NCBI RefSeq assembly: GCF_030698175.1
Contig: NZ_JAUYNT010000014.1
Coordinates: forward strand, 62,001-126,000
Source of the DNA: Pseudomonas sp.
GTDB taxonomy: Bacteria; Pseudomonadota; Gammaproteobacteria; Pseudomonadales; Pseudomonadaceae
Reading direction: 5' to 3'
DNA: 64,000 nucleotides
The stretch's first letter is position 1. Every line of letters starts with the position of its first letter. Shown one piece after another: positions 49,052 to 59,600 of this stretch. The translations under genes and the position numbers were made by a program. The notes beneath the pieces were generated by a model. The model saw only the letters and a list, made by a program, of their open reading frames with translations, had not been told where the DNA came from and did no database searches.

Positions 49052-50710
49052 TCAAGCCATGGCGGCCAAGGGTTCCTGCAGCGCACTGAAGCTGCTGTTA
49101 TCCAGCAGGCTCAACCGGCCACCCTCGCACTTGATGACCCGGTCGGCCACGGCGAAATAGCGATCGTCATGGCTGATAGCGATCACCGTCTTGCCGCGCA
49201 CTTTCAGCTCCGGCAACAGTTCCAGATAGAAGAAGGCGCGGAACGCCGGATCCTGATCCGCCGCCCATTCATCGAGCAGCAGGATGGGCCGCTCTTCCAC
49301 CAATGCCACCAGCAAAGCCAGGCGCTTACGCTGGCCCTGCGAAAGCTGAATGGTAGAAAGCAGGCCGGCCGGGTCGATGGAGACCTTGCGCTCCATGCGC
49401 AGCCGCGCCAGCCAGGCCTGCGCCAGTTGCGCATCGAAATCGCCTTGCGGGCCGACCAAGCGCGCAAACAGATGGAAGCTGGAAAACACCGTGGCAAAGT
49501 GGCTGCGGTACCAGTCGCGCCGGTCGGCCGTGATTTCTTCCCCGTGCAGGCTTAAGCGCCCGGCGCTGGGCTGGTAGAGCCCGGTAAGCAGCTTGGCCAG
49601 GGTCGACTTGCCGCTGCCGTTGCCGCCGACGATAAACAGCGTTTCTCCCGCACGCACGCTGAGGTCGACCGGCCCCAGACGAAAGCCGTAGTCGTCGCTG
49701 GCATGCGGGTACTCGTAGACCAGCCCCTTCAGCTCAAGCAGCACACTGTCGCCAGGCGGCGCCGCCGCTAGCAGGATGGCGAACTCGGGCCTATGGGGGG
49801 CCAAGGCCAAGGACTCGATCTTGGCCATCGCCACATTGCCGGATACCAGGGTAGGCAGACTGCCGATCAGATCGTTGAGCGGCATACGCAAAAACATCAG
49901 CACCAAGACGAAAGCCGCCACAGTCGCTGCCGCTATGCCCAGGACGGCACCCGCGGCGAACAGGCCGCCGGCCAAACCGAGGATCAACGCCACCGTCCAG
50001 TTCAGACTGAGCGTCCAGTAGCGGTCGGCAAGCACCTCGTTGCCCCGCGCACGCTCGGCGACCGGTTGCAGATCCAGCTCGTAGAAGCGCTGCTTACGCC
50101 AGGCGTTCAGGGCCATCTCGTAGCGCCCCTCGATGGCAGCGGTGTAGGCGCCATAGAGCTGATCCTCGGTGTCGCGCACCACTTTCATCAGCCCGCCCAT
50201 GCGCGCGAACCAGCCATAGGCCAACCAGACGCCCAACCCCAGCAGCAGCCCGCAGAGCAGCAGCAATTGCCAGGACAGCCACGCCAGATAGGCGCAGCCA
50301 CCCAGCATCAGGATGCCGTTGTAGAGCAGGAATGGCAGGCGATTGAAGGCCATGCCGATGGCCTCGACATCCTTGCTCAGGGTGGCGTAGAGGCTGGACG
50401 AGCCAATCTTTTCCAACTGCTCGATAGGCGTATCCAGCAGACGCTTGACCAGTTGCAGGCGCAGCTCGTAGACCACCCGGTGCCCCAGGGCGGTGAGCAA
50501 TGCTTGAGAAGCGAAACCGCAGGCAAACAGCACCAGCAGCAGGCCAATGTACAAGCCACCTTGGGTAGCGTTCATGGTCTGGACACCGGCAATCAGCCGA
50601 TTGATTTCGTTGAGCAGCGCGATGCCTGCCGCCGCGCTTGCCAGGCTGCCGAGCAACGCCAGCGTGAGCAGCGCTCGATGGCGTTGCAGCAAAGACATAA
50701 AGAGCATCAT
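49052..50710 (-). CDS. Peptide/siderophore exporter, fused ABC permease-ATPase (PvdE/SyrD family)
   Basis: Moves the peptide across the inner membrane. A 552-residue fusion: six transmembrane helices in the first ~290 residues, then an ATPase with Walker A VGGNGSGKST, signature LSQGQRKRLAL and Walker B PILLLDEWAADQDP. The DEWAADQDP form and the length fit the cyclic-peptide/siderophore exporter family that includes PvdE and SyrD. The start at 50710 has GAGGGA upstream, 30 bases after the NRPS5 stop, so it is likely co-transcribed with NRPS5 from the Fur box at 54095. It is the only exporter gene in the locus. Confidence 0.92.
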   Translation of the reverse strand: MMLFMSLLQRHRALLTLALLGSLASAAAGIALLNEINRLIAGVQTMNATQGGLYIGLLLVLFACGFASQALLTALGHRVVYELRLQLVKRLLDTPIEQLEKIGSSSLYATLSKDVEAIGMAFNRLPFLLYNGILMLGGCAYLAWLSWQLLLLCGLLLGLGVWLAYGWFARMGGLMKVVRDTEDQLYGAYTAAIEGRYEMALNAWRKQRFYELDLQPVAERARGNEVLADRYWTLSLNWTVALILGLAGGLFAAGAVLGIAAATVAAFVLVLMFLRMPLNDLIGSLPTLVSGNVAMAKIESLALAPHRPEFAILLAAAPPGDSVLLELKGLVYEYPHASDDYGFRLGPVDLSVRAGETLFIVGGNGSGKSTLAKLLTGLYQPSAGRLSLHGEEITADRRDWYRSHFATVFSSFHLFARLVGPQGDFDAQLAQAWLARLRMERKVSIDPAGLLSTIQLSQGQRKRLALLVALVEERPILLLDEWAADQDPAFRAFFYLELLPELKVRGKTVIAISHDDRYFAVADRVIKCEGGRLSLLDNSSFSALQEPLAAMA

Positions 50711-50740
50711 GGGTATCCCTCGGTAGGGTCATTCATAGGC

Positions 50741-53700
50741 TTATTCATAGGCTTGCAACAGGCTGTCGATCTGCGCCCACTGATCCCCTTCAGTTGTCAG
50801 GCAGGCTCGTTCGATCAACGCGGCCATATCGCTCAAGCGCGGATGGGCGAACAGCTCGGCCAGCGCCACTTCACAGGCGAACTCGCGGCTGACCCGCGCC
50901 TGGATACGCACCAGTTGCAGTGATTGCGCACCGAGGGCGAAGAGTTCGTCCTCGCGTGAGATTGCGCTAACCCCCAGCACTTCCATCCAGATCGCCGCCA
51001 GGCGCTTTTCGCTGTCACTGGCGGGAGGCATCGTCACGTCAGCCGCCGCACTCCAGGTAGGTGCAGGCAATGCCTGGCGATCAACCTTGCCGTTGGCGTT
51101 GAGGGGGAAACTGTCCAGCCTGACGAAGGCCGCCGGCAACATATAGGCCGGCAAGCGCTCGCGCAGATAAGCGCTCAACCGCTGCGGTTCGCAAAACTCG
51201 CCGCGCAGATAAGCGACCAGCGCGTCCTGCCCACCTGGCGCCTTTCGCACTGTCACTACAGCCTGCTGCACCTCTGCATGAGCCGTTAACGCCGCTTCGA
51301 TTTCGCCCAGCTCAATGCGAAAGCCGCGCAGCTTCACCTGAAAATCGCGCCGGCCGAGAAACTCGATGCTGCCATCGGCGCGATAACGGGCCAGGTCACC
51401 GGTGCGATAGAGCCGGCTGCCAGGCCCTGCTCCGGGAGCCTCGGCCACCGCAAAGGGATTGGGCACGAAAGCCGCGGCGGTCAACTCGGGGCGTCCGGCG
51501 TAACCGCGGGCTAGGCCGGCACCACCGATATAGAGTTCTCCCGCCACGCCGGGCGGCTGCGGCTGCAGGTGTTCATCGAGGATATACAGGCGGTTATTGG
51601 CCAGCGGCCGACCTATGGGGATGACCGCGGCGTCCACCCGCTCGACCGCCTGCGCCGCCGACCACACAGTGGTTTCGGTCGGCCCATAAACATTGACCAA
51701 CTGCACCCCACGAGCCAGCAGCCGCTCGGCCAACTCCGCGCCCAGCGCCTCGCCGCCGCAGAGCACCCGCAGCCCTTGCCAAGCCGGGCACTCATACTCC
51801 ACCAACATCTGCCAAGTGGCTGGGGTAGCCTGCATGACACTGATCCCCTGCCCCTCCAGCAAACTCAGTAAAACTACGGGTTGCAATACCTGTTCGCGGC
51901 TGGCCAGCACTACGCAGGCGCCGTGTACCAGCGGCAAAAACAGCTCCAGCCCGGCGATATCAAAACCCAGCGTGGTTACCGCCAGCAGGCGGTCGGCCAC
52001 CGTCAGACGAGCATGATCTTGGATGCCGTGGAGAAAGTTGACCAACGCCTCGCGCTCGATCTGCACGCCCTTGGGCCGCCCAGTGGAGCCGGAGGTATAG
52101 AGGCTGTAGGCCAATTGTCGCGGATGCACGGCCAGACCCAGATCGTCAGCACTCAACTGGGACAAGACCGGCTCCAGCGCCTCCAGGGTGACAACAGGCA
52201 TCCCGTCGGCGAGGGCGCCGAGCAGCGCCACACGGGTCAGCAACAAGCGTGGGGCGGCCTGCGCAAGAATGTCCGCGTTACGTGTCGCGGGTTGCGCAGG
52301 GTCGATTGGCAGATAGGCACCGCCGGCCTTGTGGATGGCGAGCAAGGTGACCAGCAGCATCGCCTCGCGCTCCAAGCACACGCCCACGAGCTGGTCGTGC
52401 ACCACGCCCGCCCCCCGTAACCAGCGGGCCAGCCGATTGGCCTGGGCATTCAGCTCGCCGTAGCTGAGCCGCTCGCTCCCGCAGACTAGCGCGCAACGCT
52501 CTGGCGCTACGCGAACCTGACGTTCGAACAACGCCAGCATATCCTCCCCCGCCGTGAGTGCACGCTCACTGCGGTTCCATTCAAGCAGCTGCTGAGAGCG
52601 CTCGACGCTATCCAGTAGCGGCAAGCGCCCTACTGGCAGTTCGGGGCTATTCAATAATGCCGCCAGCAACTGCTGGTAGTGCAGCGCCATTCGTTCGACG
52701 GTGGCTGGCGAAAACAGCTCGAGGCAGTACTCCAACTCGCAATACACGCCATCCGGGCGCACCGCGACATCCAGGCTCAGATCGAACTTGGCACTGCTCT
52801 GCGCGGTCAGCAGCGGCTCAATCTCGATATCCGCCAGATGCAAACGTGCCGGCGCGCCACTGCTCAGGTTGAACAGTGCTTGGAACAATGGACTGCGACT
52901 TGGATCGCGCTCAATAACGAGGTGCTCCAGCAACAGTTCGAAGGGTAATTGGGCATGTTCCAGCGCCGCCAGGGATTCGCTGCGCAGCCGCCGGCACAAC
53001 TCACGACCGGTCAGCTGCGGCCCAAGGCGGACGCGATAGACCAAGGTATTGACGAAGAAACCGAGCAGATGCTCCAGTTCAGTATGGCTGCGCGCCGCAT
53101 GGGGCACACCGATGGCAAACTCCTGCTGACCGCTGTAGCGCCCCAGCAACAACTGCCAAGCTGCCAGCAACACCACGAACGGCGAGCAACCCTCGGCTCG
53201 ACAGAAGGCCTGAACCTGACCCGCCAACGCCGCCGGCAACGTGAAGCGCAGGCGCCGGCCACGCTGACTCTGCTGAGCCAGCCGCGGACGATCAGTCGGC
53301 AGTTCCAGCACTGGCACACTGCTACCCAGATAGTCGCGCCAATAGCTCAAGTCCTTATGCAGCACCTGCCCCTGCAACTGCTCACGCTGCCAAATGGCGT
53401 AGTCGACATATTGCACGGGCAACGGCGGCAACTCCGTCACCCGCCCGGCCAGCGCCGCGGCATAAGCGGCTGCCAGATCGCGCACTAACAACGGGTTTGA
53501 CCACGCATCCGAGACGATGTGATGCATGGCCAGCAGCAAGCCATGGCTATGCTCGTTGAAGCGCAGCAAGGTCACCCGTAACAGCGGTGCTTGGGTCAGA
53601 TCGAAGGGCCGCAAGGCTTCGGCATGCAGGCGATCAGTCAGAACTTCGACCTGAGCATCGACAGCTAGAGGGCCGTGATCTTCACGCACCATGGCAAATG

Positions 53701-54013
53701 GCAGCTCGCTCAGCACGACCTGCTGCGGCTCGCCATGGAGGTCCTCGAAGCGCGTACGCAGAACCCCATGGCGGGCGATTAAGGCACTGAAGGCTCGCTC
53801 AAGCGCCGACTCGTCGATCCGGCCTTGCAAGCGAAAGCCGCGTGTCAGGTTGTAGGCGGTTGAACGCGGATCAAGCCGCTGCAGCAACCACAATCGCTGC
53901 TGGGCAAAGGACAGAGGCGCTGGACCGCCCAGATATCTCGGGCGAATGCCATCAGCCAGCGACGATTCATCCTCGAGCAACAGCGCCAGCAAGGCGTTAT
54001 CGAGATCATTCAT
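50741..54013 (-). CDS. NRPS5: C-A(Gly)-T
   Basis: A 1090-residue single-module synthetase on the opposite strand. C has HHIVSDAW (residue 164); A (TSGSTGRPKG about 638) has pocket DILQLGVVW(K), a Gly code identical to that of NRPS1 A2, and the two A domains are close paralogues throughout, including an odd Ala/Gly-rich insert before SRLYRTGDLARY. The carrier reads LGAQSLQL (Ser 1031), with GA-Q in place of the normal GGHS. It has no thioesterase. It is transcribed together with the exporter from its own Fur box, so it is probably needed for the same product, but its place in the assembly order is not evident. The ribosome binding site is weak. Confidence 0.9.
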   Translation of the reverse strand: MNDLDNALLALLLEDESSLADGIRPRYLGGPAPLSFAQQRLWLLQRLDPRSTAYNLTRGFRLQGRIDESALERAFSALIARHGVLRTRFEDLHGEPQQVVLSELPFAMVREDHGPLAVDAQVEVLTDRLHAEALRPFDLTQAPLLRVTLLRFNEHSHGLLLAMHHIVSDAWSNPLLVRDLAAAYAAALAGRVTELPPLPVQYVDYAIWQREQLQGQVLHKDLSYWRDYLGSSVPVLELPTDRPRLAQQSQRGRRLRFTLPAALAGQVQAFCRAEGCSPFVVLLAAWQLLLGRYSGQQEFAIGVPHAARSHTELEHLLGFFVNTLVYRVRLGPQLTGRELCRRLRSESLAALEHAQLPFELLLEHLVIERDPSRSPLFQALFNLSSGAPARLHLADIEIEPLLTAQSSAKFDLSLDVAVRPDGVYCELEYCLELFSPATVERMALHYQQLLAALLNSPELPVGRLPLLDSVERSQQLLEWNRSERALTAGEDMLALFERQVRVAPERCALVCGSERLSYGELNAQANRLARWLRGAGVVHDQLVGVCLEREAMLLVTLLAIHKAGGAYLPIDPAQPATRNADILAQAAPRLLLTRVALLGALADGMPVVTLEALEPVLSQLSADDLGLAVHPRQLAYSLYTSGSTGRPKGVQIEREALVNFLHGIQDHARLTVADRLLAVTTLGFDIAGLELFLPLVHGACVVLASREQVLQPVVLLSLLEGQGISVMQATPATWQMLVEYECPAWQGLRVLCGGEALGAELAERLLARGVQLVNVYGPTETTVWSAAQAVERVDAAVIPIGRPLANNRLYILDEHLQPQPPGVAGELYIGGAGLARGYAGRPELTAAAFVPNPFAVAEAPGAGPGSRLYRTGDLARYRADGSIEFLGRRDFQVKLRGFRIELGEIEAALTAHAEVQQAVVTVRKAPGGQDALVAYLRGEFCEPQRLSAYLRERLPAYMLPAAFVRLDSFPLNANGKVDRQALPAPTWSAAADVTMPPASDSEKRLAAIWMEVLGVSAISREDELFALGAQSLQLVRIQARVSREFACEVALAELFAHPRLSDMAALIERACLTTEGDQWAQIDSLLQAYE

Positions 54014-54094
54014 TGCAGATTAAATATCCGTATTAAGACGCCACCAAGGGTCATGCATAGGTCTAAGGGGTGGGTATCGGACGGATACTAAATG

Positions 54095-54113
54095 CAAATG
54101 ATAATTATTGTCA
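54095..54113 (-). promoter_or_regulatory. Fur box upstream of NRPS5-exporter
   Basis: CAAATGATAATTATTGTCA matches the Fur consensus well on both strands. It lies about 80 bases before the NRPS5 start codon in the minus-strand promoter region. Confidence 0.85.
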
Positions 54114-54423
54114 AAAAGACTTTTGAATCAGATCGCCCCTAGTAACCTGCAGCTGCAACGCTGACGTTCATCCACGGCGCTGCGAGTTGTTCGCTAGCCG
54201 TTGCTCAACAGGTTATGGCAGCTATCGACTGATCAAGGCGATTTGGTCAGTTCATCCCGACCATGCTCGATGCTGGCGGCCTTCAACATATCGGGAATCA
54301 GCAGACGAGAGACTCCGTCAGAGGCAAAGAAATGGGCGACTGGGAAACGGGGATGGAACGGGGAAAGTCACACAAAAAACAACAGTATGAACTCTTAAGA
54401 AAACCCTAACCTATTGATTTATA
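54114..54423. other. Non-coding stretch between the siderophore locus and tRNA-Arg
   Basis: About 310 bases with no convincing gene. Short frames exist on the plus strand (about 65 codons near 54187-54400) but lack ribosome binding sites and recognisable domains. One frame reads GDWETGMERGKSHKK around 54330-54375, faintly like the GDWE motif of IS30-type transposases; it is too short to call. The place, at the 3' end of a tRNA gene, is where integrase remnants would be expected. Confidence 0.4.
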
Positions 54424-54500
54424 TGGTGTCCCAGAGTGGGGTCGAACCACCAACCTTCCCCTTAGGAGGGGGATGCTCTATCCAATTGAGCTACTGGGAC
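54424..54500 (-). tRNA. tRNA-Arg (anticodon CCT)
   Basis: The minus strand folds as a complete tRNA: acceptor GTCCCAG paired with CTGGGAC, a GAGC-closed D arm, anticodon stem TCCCC/GGGGA around CTCCTAA (anticodon CCT), T arm with GGTTCGACC, discriminator A and an encoded CCA at 54426-54424. A TTATAA at about 54530 could be its -10. tRNA-Arg(CCT) genes are frequent integration targets, and the siderophore locus begins on its 3' side. Confidence 0.95.
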
Positions 54501-54722
54501 ATACGCGTATGCAGGGAGACTGCACGGGGTTATAAGCGCGGGGCATGTTAACCAGCATCGGCGCTTTTGTCATGCCATCGCGTAGCGGGCTGACGAAAAA
54601 ACCAGCAGACGCGCAGCTCAAGTTTGCGCGCGGTCTGAGCCGCCCCCACGGCTGGGTGCGCGACTCAAGCTCAAGTATTGGCGTTCAATCGCCCGCACCC
54701 GCCCAGGAGGCTTACGCGCGTG

Positions 54723-56012
54723 TTAACGCAGGCGTTCGAGCAGTTGGTAGTACCACATGCCGACCGCCATCATCTGGTTGCCCAGCCAGGCGCCGACCGG
54801 CAGGCGGATGTGACTGACGCCGGCGAAGGTGTCGAATTTCTCCATCGAGCCGCTCACGGCATTGGCCATGATCTCGCCGACTATATGGGTGGTGGCCACG
54901 CCATGGCCCGAGTAACCCTGGGCGTACCAGACGTTCTTCGACAGCTTGCCCAATTGCGGGATTCGGTTGATGACGATGCCCATCATGCCGCTCCACTGGA
55001 ACTCGATTTCCACGCCCTTGAGTTGCGGGAAGGTGTGTTCGATGGCCGGGCGCAGCTCGGCGGCGATGTCGCGTGAGTCGCGACCCGAGTAGTTGGTGCC
55101 GCCACCAAACAGCAAACGTTTGTCGGCGGTCATGCGGTAGTAGTCGAGCACGAAGCGGCAGTCGTACACCGCCAAGTCATGGGGGTTGAGGCTGGCGGCC
55201 AGTTCGGCGCCCAGTGGTTTGGTGGTGACTATGCCGCCGGAGGCCGGGAAGATCATGCCGCCCAACTTGCTCTTCTCCAGTTTGTGATAAGCATTGCCGG
55301 CCAGGATCACCGAGTTGGCGGTAATCCGGCCGTGCTCGGTGACCACCACGGGCGTGTCGCTGTGGATGATTTCGACTACCGGCGAGTTCTCGAAAATCAG
55401 CGCGCCGAGGCTGGCCGCCGCCTTGGCCTCACCAATGCACAGGTTCAACGAGTGCAGGTGCATATTGCGTTTGTTGTGCAGGGCGCCGTGGTAGATGTCG
55501 GTGGCCAGGTAGTTGGGCATGTCGGCGGCGCTGATCATCTGCACATCGTCGCCCATGCCACGCCGCACGGCTTCGTCGTAGTCGGCCTGCAACTCGTCCA
55601 TATGGCTGGGTTTGTAGGCGGCGTGCAGGTGACCGTGTTTGAGGTCGCACTGGATGCCGTACTTGGCCACCCGGTTTTTGATGATTTCGTGGCCGCGCCA
55701 GCGCAGGTGCCAGATAAAGTCATCGACCTTATCGCCCAGCTTGCCGGCCATTTGTTTGCGCATATTGGCATCGCCAGACAGGCTGCCAGTCACCTGCCCG
55801 CCGTTACGACCGGTGGCGCCCCAGCCGATTTTCTTGGCCTCGACGATGGCCACTTTAAAACCGCGCTCGGCCAGTTCAACCGCCGTGGCCACGCCGGTAA
55901 AGCCGCCGCCGATAATCACCACATCGACCCGCTGCTCGCCTTCGAGGCGCGGGTAAGCGGTTTCTTCATTGAGGCTGGCGGTGTAGTACGAGTTACAGCG
56001 TTGGCTGCTCAT
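54723..56012 (-). CDS. FAD-dependent oxidoreductase, gamma-glutamylputrescine oxidase-like
   Basis: D-amino-acid-oxidase-fold flavoenzyme (429 residues), probably oxidising gamma-glutamylputrescine or a similar amine in polyamine catabolism. The dinucleotide-binding motif is VVIIGGGFTGVATAVELAERG (residues about 31-50), followed by GWGATGRNGGQVTGS and, near the C-terminus, WYAQGYSGHGVATTH, both typical of the PuuB group. I placed the start at ATG 56012 (MSSQRCNSYY), since the upstream extension to 56057 is not conserved-looking; the ribosome binding site (AGGAT) is modest. Neighbours do not form a putrescine operon, so the substrate is uncertain. Confidence 0.8.
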   Translation of the reverse strand: MSSQRCNSYYTASLNEETAYPRLEGEQRVDVVIIGGGFTGVATAVELAERGFKVAIVEAKKIGWGATGRNGGQVTGSLSGDANMRKQMAGKLGDKVDDFIWHLRWRGHEIIKNRVAKYGIQCDLKHGHLHAAYKPSHMDELQADYDEAVRRGMGDDVQMISAADMPNYLATDIYHGALHNKRNMHLHSLNLCIGEAKAAASLGALIFENSPVVEIIHSDTPVVVTEHGRITANSVILAGNAYHKLEKSKLGGMIFPASGGIVTTKPLGAELAASLNPHDLAVYDCRFVLDYYRMTADKRLLFGGGTNYSGRDSRDIAAELRPAIEHTFPQLKGVEIEFQWSGMMGIVINRIPQLGKLSKNVWYAQGYSGHGVATTHIVGEIMANAVSGSMEKFDTFAGVSHIRLPVGAWLGNQMMAVGMWYYQLLERLR

Positions 56013-56679
56013 AGTCTGAAATCCTGATGGTGCACGTAGCCGCTTGATCTGCGGCAAAGTTGCCTGGTTAGTCTTAGCTCACGGCTAATAGAGGGTCTGC
56101 CTGAGTGGCAGCTCGCCTGAGTGGCTTAAAGAATGCGGCCCGGATGCGCCTAGCGCGGGCAGCAGAGGGCGAAACGGCGCGCTGCGCCCTTCGCCAAGCG
56201 AGTCGCATCGGGTGGTCGCGCATGGCGACAATGCCACAGCGCCCAGAAGGCCAGCTCCGGCGGCAAGCAGCTGATCACGCCAGTCTCTCGGGCAAACGGC
56301 CAGCGACAGTTCGCCCGGCCACCCGGGCGACACACGGCTTGCAGGAGAAACACCAAGGCCTATTCATGGCCAGCAGAGTCACACAGTGGTTAACCCCGGT
56401 TAAATCCAGATCTACCTATGCTTAGTTATGCGCTTGCTAAACTTTAAACCTGCCGCTCAGCCCGCCCCGGTTCTCGCCCGACGGGTAAAAACCGCCCTAT
56501 GTCAGAGCTGCCGCAATCCGCCGCTGGCGATTAGCGGTGGCGCTGAGCACTGGGTTTATACTTGTGCAATATCAGTCGTTGGGCTTGCCAAACCGGCGCC
56601 CAACAACCGAGCCTGCAACGGCTCGAACAGCATTGCCCGCGGGCTCACGCTCACTTGTATTGAATTCAGGATGCCGATC
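56013..56679. other. Intergenic region upstream of the CheB-CheR fusion gene
   Basis: About 670 bases between divergent genes. The frame of the downstream gene stays open back to 56428, but that part has no ribosome binding site or domain and ends at the well-placed ATG 56680. I see no clear promoter, repeat or RNA in it. Confidence 0.4.
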
Positions 56680-59600
56680 ATGGCGACAACAAAAAAAACC
56701 GCCAAACCGACGCGCGCCTCAAGCCAAGCTAGAGCACCGCAAGCCAAACCCAGTGCTGACGCCCCGGCGCAGGCAAGCCCCAGCAACAGCTTTCCGGTGG
56801 TCGGAATTGGTGCTTCCGCCGGCGGACTGGCCGCGTTTGAAGCCTTCTTCTCCGGCATGCCGACTGACAAAGATCCGGGCATGGCCTTTGTGCTGGTGCA
56901 GCACCTGGCACCGGACCACAAAAGCCTGCTGAGCGAGTTGATCCAGCGCTATACCCGCATGCCAGTCTTCGAGGTCGAGGATGGTATGCCGGTACAAATC
57001 AACTGCATTTACATCATCCCGCCCAACCGCGACATGGCCCTGCTCAATGGCTGCCTGCAATTGCTAGAGCCCGCCGAGCCGCGCGGTCAGCGTTTGCCGG
57101 TGGATTTTTTATTTCGATCCTTGGCCCAAGAGCAGCACGAACGCGCCATCGGCATCGTCCTGTCCGGCACCGGCAGCGATGGCACCCTGGGCGTACGGGC
57201 GATCAAGGGCGAAGGCGGCATGCTGATGACGCAAAACCCCGAGTCCACCGAGTTCGACGGCATGCCACGCAGCGCTATCGCCACCGGTTTAGTTGACTAT
57301 CAACTGCCGCCGGCCGAGATGCCTGCGCAACTGATCACCTATGCCGCCCATGCCTTTGGCAAGCCGATGCGCCTTGCCCATGCGGCCACCCCCAACATCG
57401 AAGACGCACTGAAAAAAATCTTCATGTTATTGCGTACGCAAACTGGCCACAGTTTTGCCCAATACAAGCCCAGCACCATTCTGCGCCGCATAGAGCGACG
57501 CATGGCCGTCCACCAGGTCGACACCATCGATAACTACGTGAAGTATTTGCAGCAGGCGCCGAGCGAGGTGGAGGCGCTGTTTCGCGATGTGTTAATCGGG
57601 GTAACCAACTTCTTTCGCGACCCCGAGGTGTTTCAGAGCCTGGAACACGAGGTTATCCCCAAGCTGTTTGCCAATAAAACCGCCGACAGCAGCATTCGGG
57701 TCTGGTCGACGGGCTGCTCCACCGGCGAAGAGGCCTATTCGCTGGCCATCTTGCTGCAGGAATACCGCGAGGCGTTTAAACCCAGCTACACCGTGCAGGT
57801 GTTCGCCACCGACATCGATAGCCGCGCCATTGCCACGGCCCGCAGCGGGGTATATCCGGCCAGCATCGCCGCGGACATTAGTGCCGAGCGACTGCAGCGG
57901 TTTTTCACCCTTGAGCCCGACGGCAACAGCTACCGCATTCACAAAAACATCCGCGACCTGCTGATTTTCTCTGAGCAGAACCTGATCAAAGACCCGCCCT
58001 TCTCCAAGCTCGACCTGATCAGTTGTCGCAACCTGCTGATTTATTTCGGTGTGGAGCTGCAACGCAAGCTCATTCCGCTGTTTCACTACGCGCTAAAACC
58101 GGGTGGCATACTGCTGCTTGGCACCTCTGAAGGCATCGGCGAATTTGACGAGCTGTTTAGTGTGCAGGACCGCAAAATCAAACTATTTCAACGCAAGGAA
58201 GACTTTCATGGCATGCGCCGCACATCCCTTGGCCACCTCTTGTCACCCATGAACAACACCGAGCTAACCAGCGCCCAACCACGCGGCGCAGCCAAAGCTG
58301 CGCTGCCACTCAAACTGCCGCTGCGGGAACTGACCGAGCAAGCCTTGCTGCAGCAATTGACGCCGGTCGGCGTACTGGTCAACAGCCTCGGCGACATCCT
58401 TTACCTGCATGGCCGCAGCGGCATGTACCTGGAGCCCGCCCAGGGCGAGGCAGGCATCAACAATATTTTTAAAATGGCCCGTGAAGGCCTGCGCCCAGCC
58501 TTGACCAGCGGCCTGCTGCACGCCACCAGCAGCAACGAAGTGGTGCATAACCTCGGGCTGCGGGTCAGAACCAACGGTCACTTCAGCTTGGTCAACCTGA
58601 CCATCCGCCCGGTTAGCAACGGTCCAGCGCTCGGCACGCCCCTCTATCTGATTATTCTGGAGGAAGCCGCAAGCCTTGACCCTGAACAATTGCAGCAGGC
58701 GACCGCGCAAGTAAGCAGCAGCGTGCTGAGCCTGGAAGCCGACGTTGACGCGCGCGTCAGTGCCCTCAAACAAGAGCTCTGGAGCAAGGAAGCCTTTCTG
58801 CAAAGCACCATTGAAGAGCTGGAAAGCTCCAGTGAAGAGCTCAAATCCTCCAACGAGGAAATGCAGTCGGTTAACGAAGAGCTGCAATCCACCAATGAAG
58901 AGCTGGAAACCTCAAAAGAGGAGTTGCAGTCGGTCAACGAAGAGCTGGCCACCGTCAACACCGAGCTGCAGATCAAGGTGCTGGAACTGTCGCGGGCCAA
59001 CAACGACATGAACAATCTGCTGGCCGGCACCGGCATCGGCACCGTGTTTGTCGACCACAACCTGCGCATCCTGCGCTTCACCCCGGCCGCCTCACGGATT
59101 ATCAACTTGATCCACAGCGATGTCGGCCGCCCGGTCGGGCATATCGTCTCCAACCTGCTCGGCTACAACAGCCTGGTGGCGGACTTGCAGACCGTGCTGG
59201 AAACCCTCACCCCGAAAGAAATCGACGTGCAAACCGCCGAGGGGCGCTGGTTCAAGATGCGCATCCTGCCCTACCGCACCTTGGACAACGTGATCGAGGG
59301 CGCGGTGATCACCTATGTCGACATCAACGAGCATGAAACCCTGCGCCTCAATGAGGAGCGCTACCGCCTGGCCGCCAAAGCCGCCCGCGACGTGCTCTGG
59401 GACTGGGACATCATCAAGGGCGAGCAGCGCTGGAACGAAGCCGGCATCTCGGTCTTCGGCTGGTCCGAGATCGTCTCGGCAGCCCAATCGGCCAACTGGT
59501 GGGCGGAACGCGTGCACCCCGATGACCGCCAGCGGGTGGTCGATGGGCGCAATACTCTGGTGGCAAACTCCGCCCTTAGCCACTGGGAAGACGAATATCA

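Noticed and set aside
54187..54398. Two overlapping ~66-codon plus-strand frames near tRNA-Arg
   Set aside because: No ribosome binding site, no domain, and mutually exclusive frames.
54300..54400. Possible IS30 transposase remnant (GDWETGMERGKSHKK)
   Set aside because: Only a few residues match, the flanks do not, and no terminal repeats are visible. Kept as a remark on the intergenic region only.
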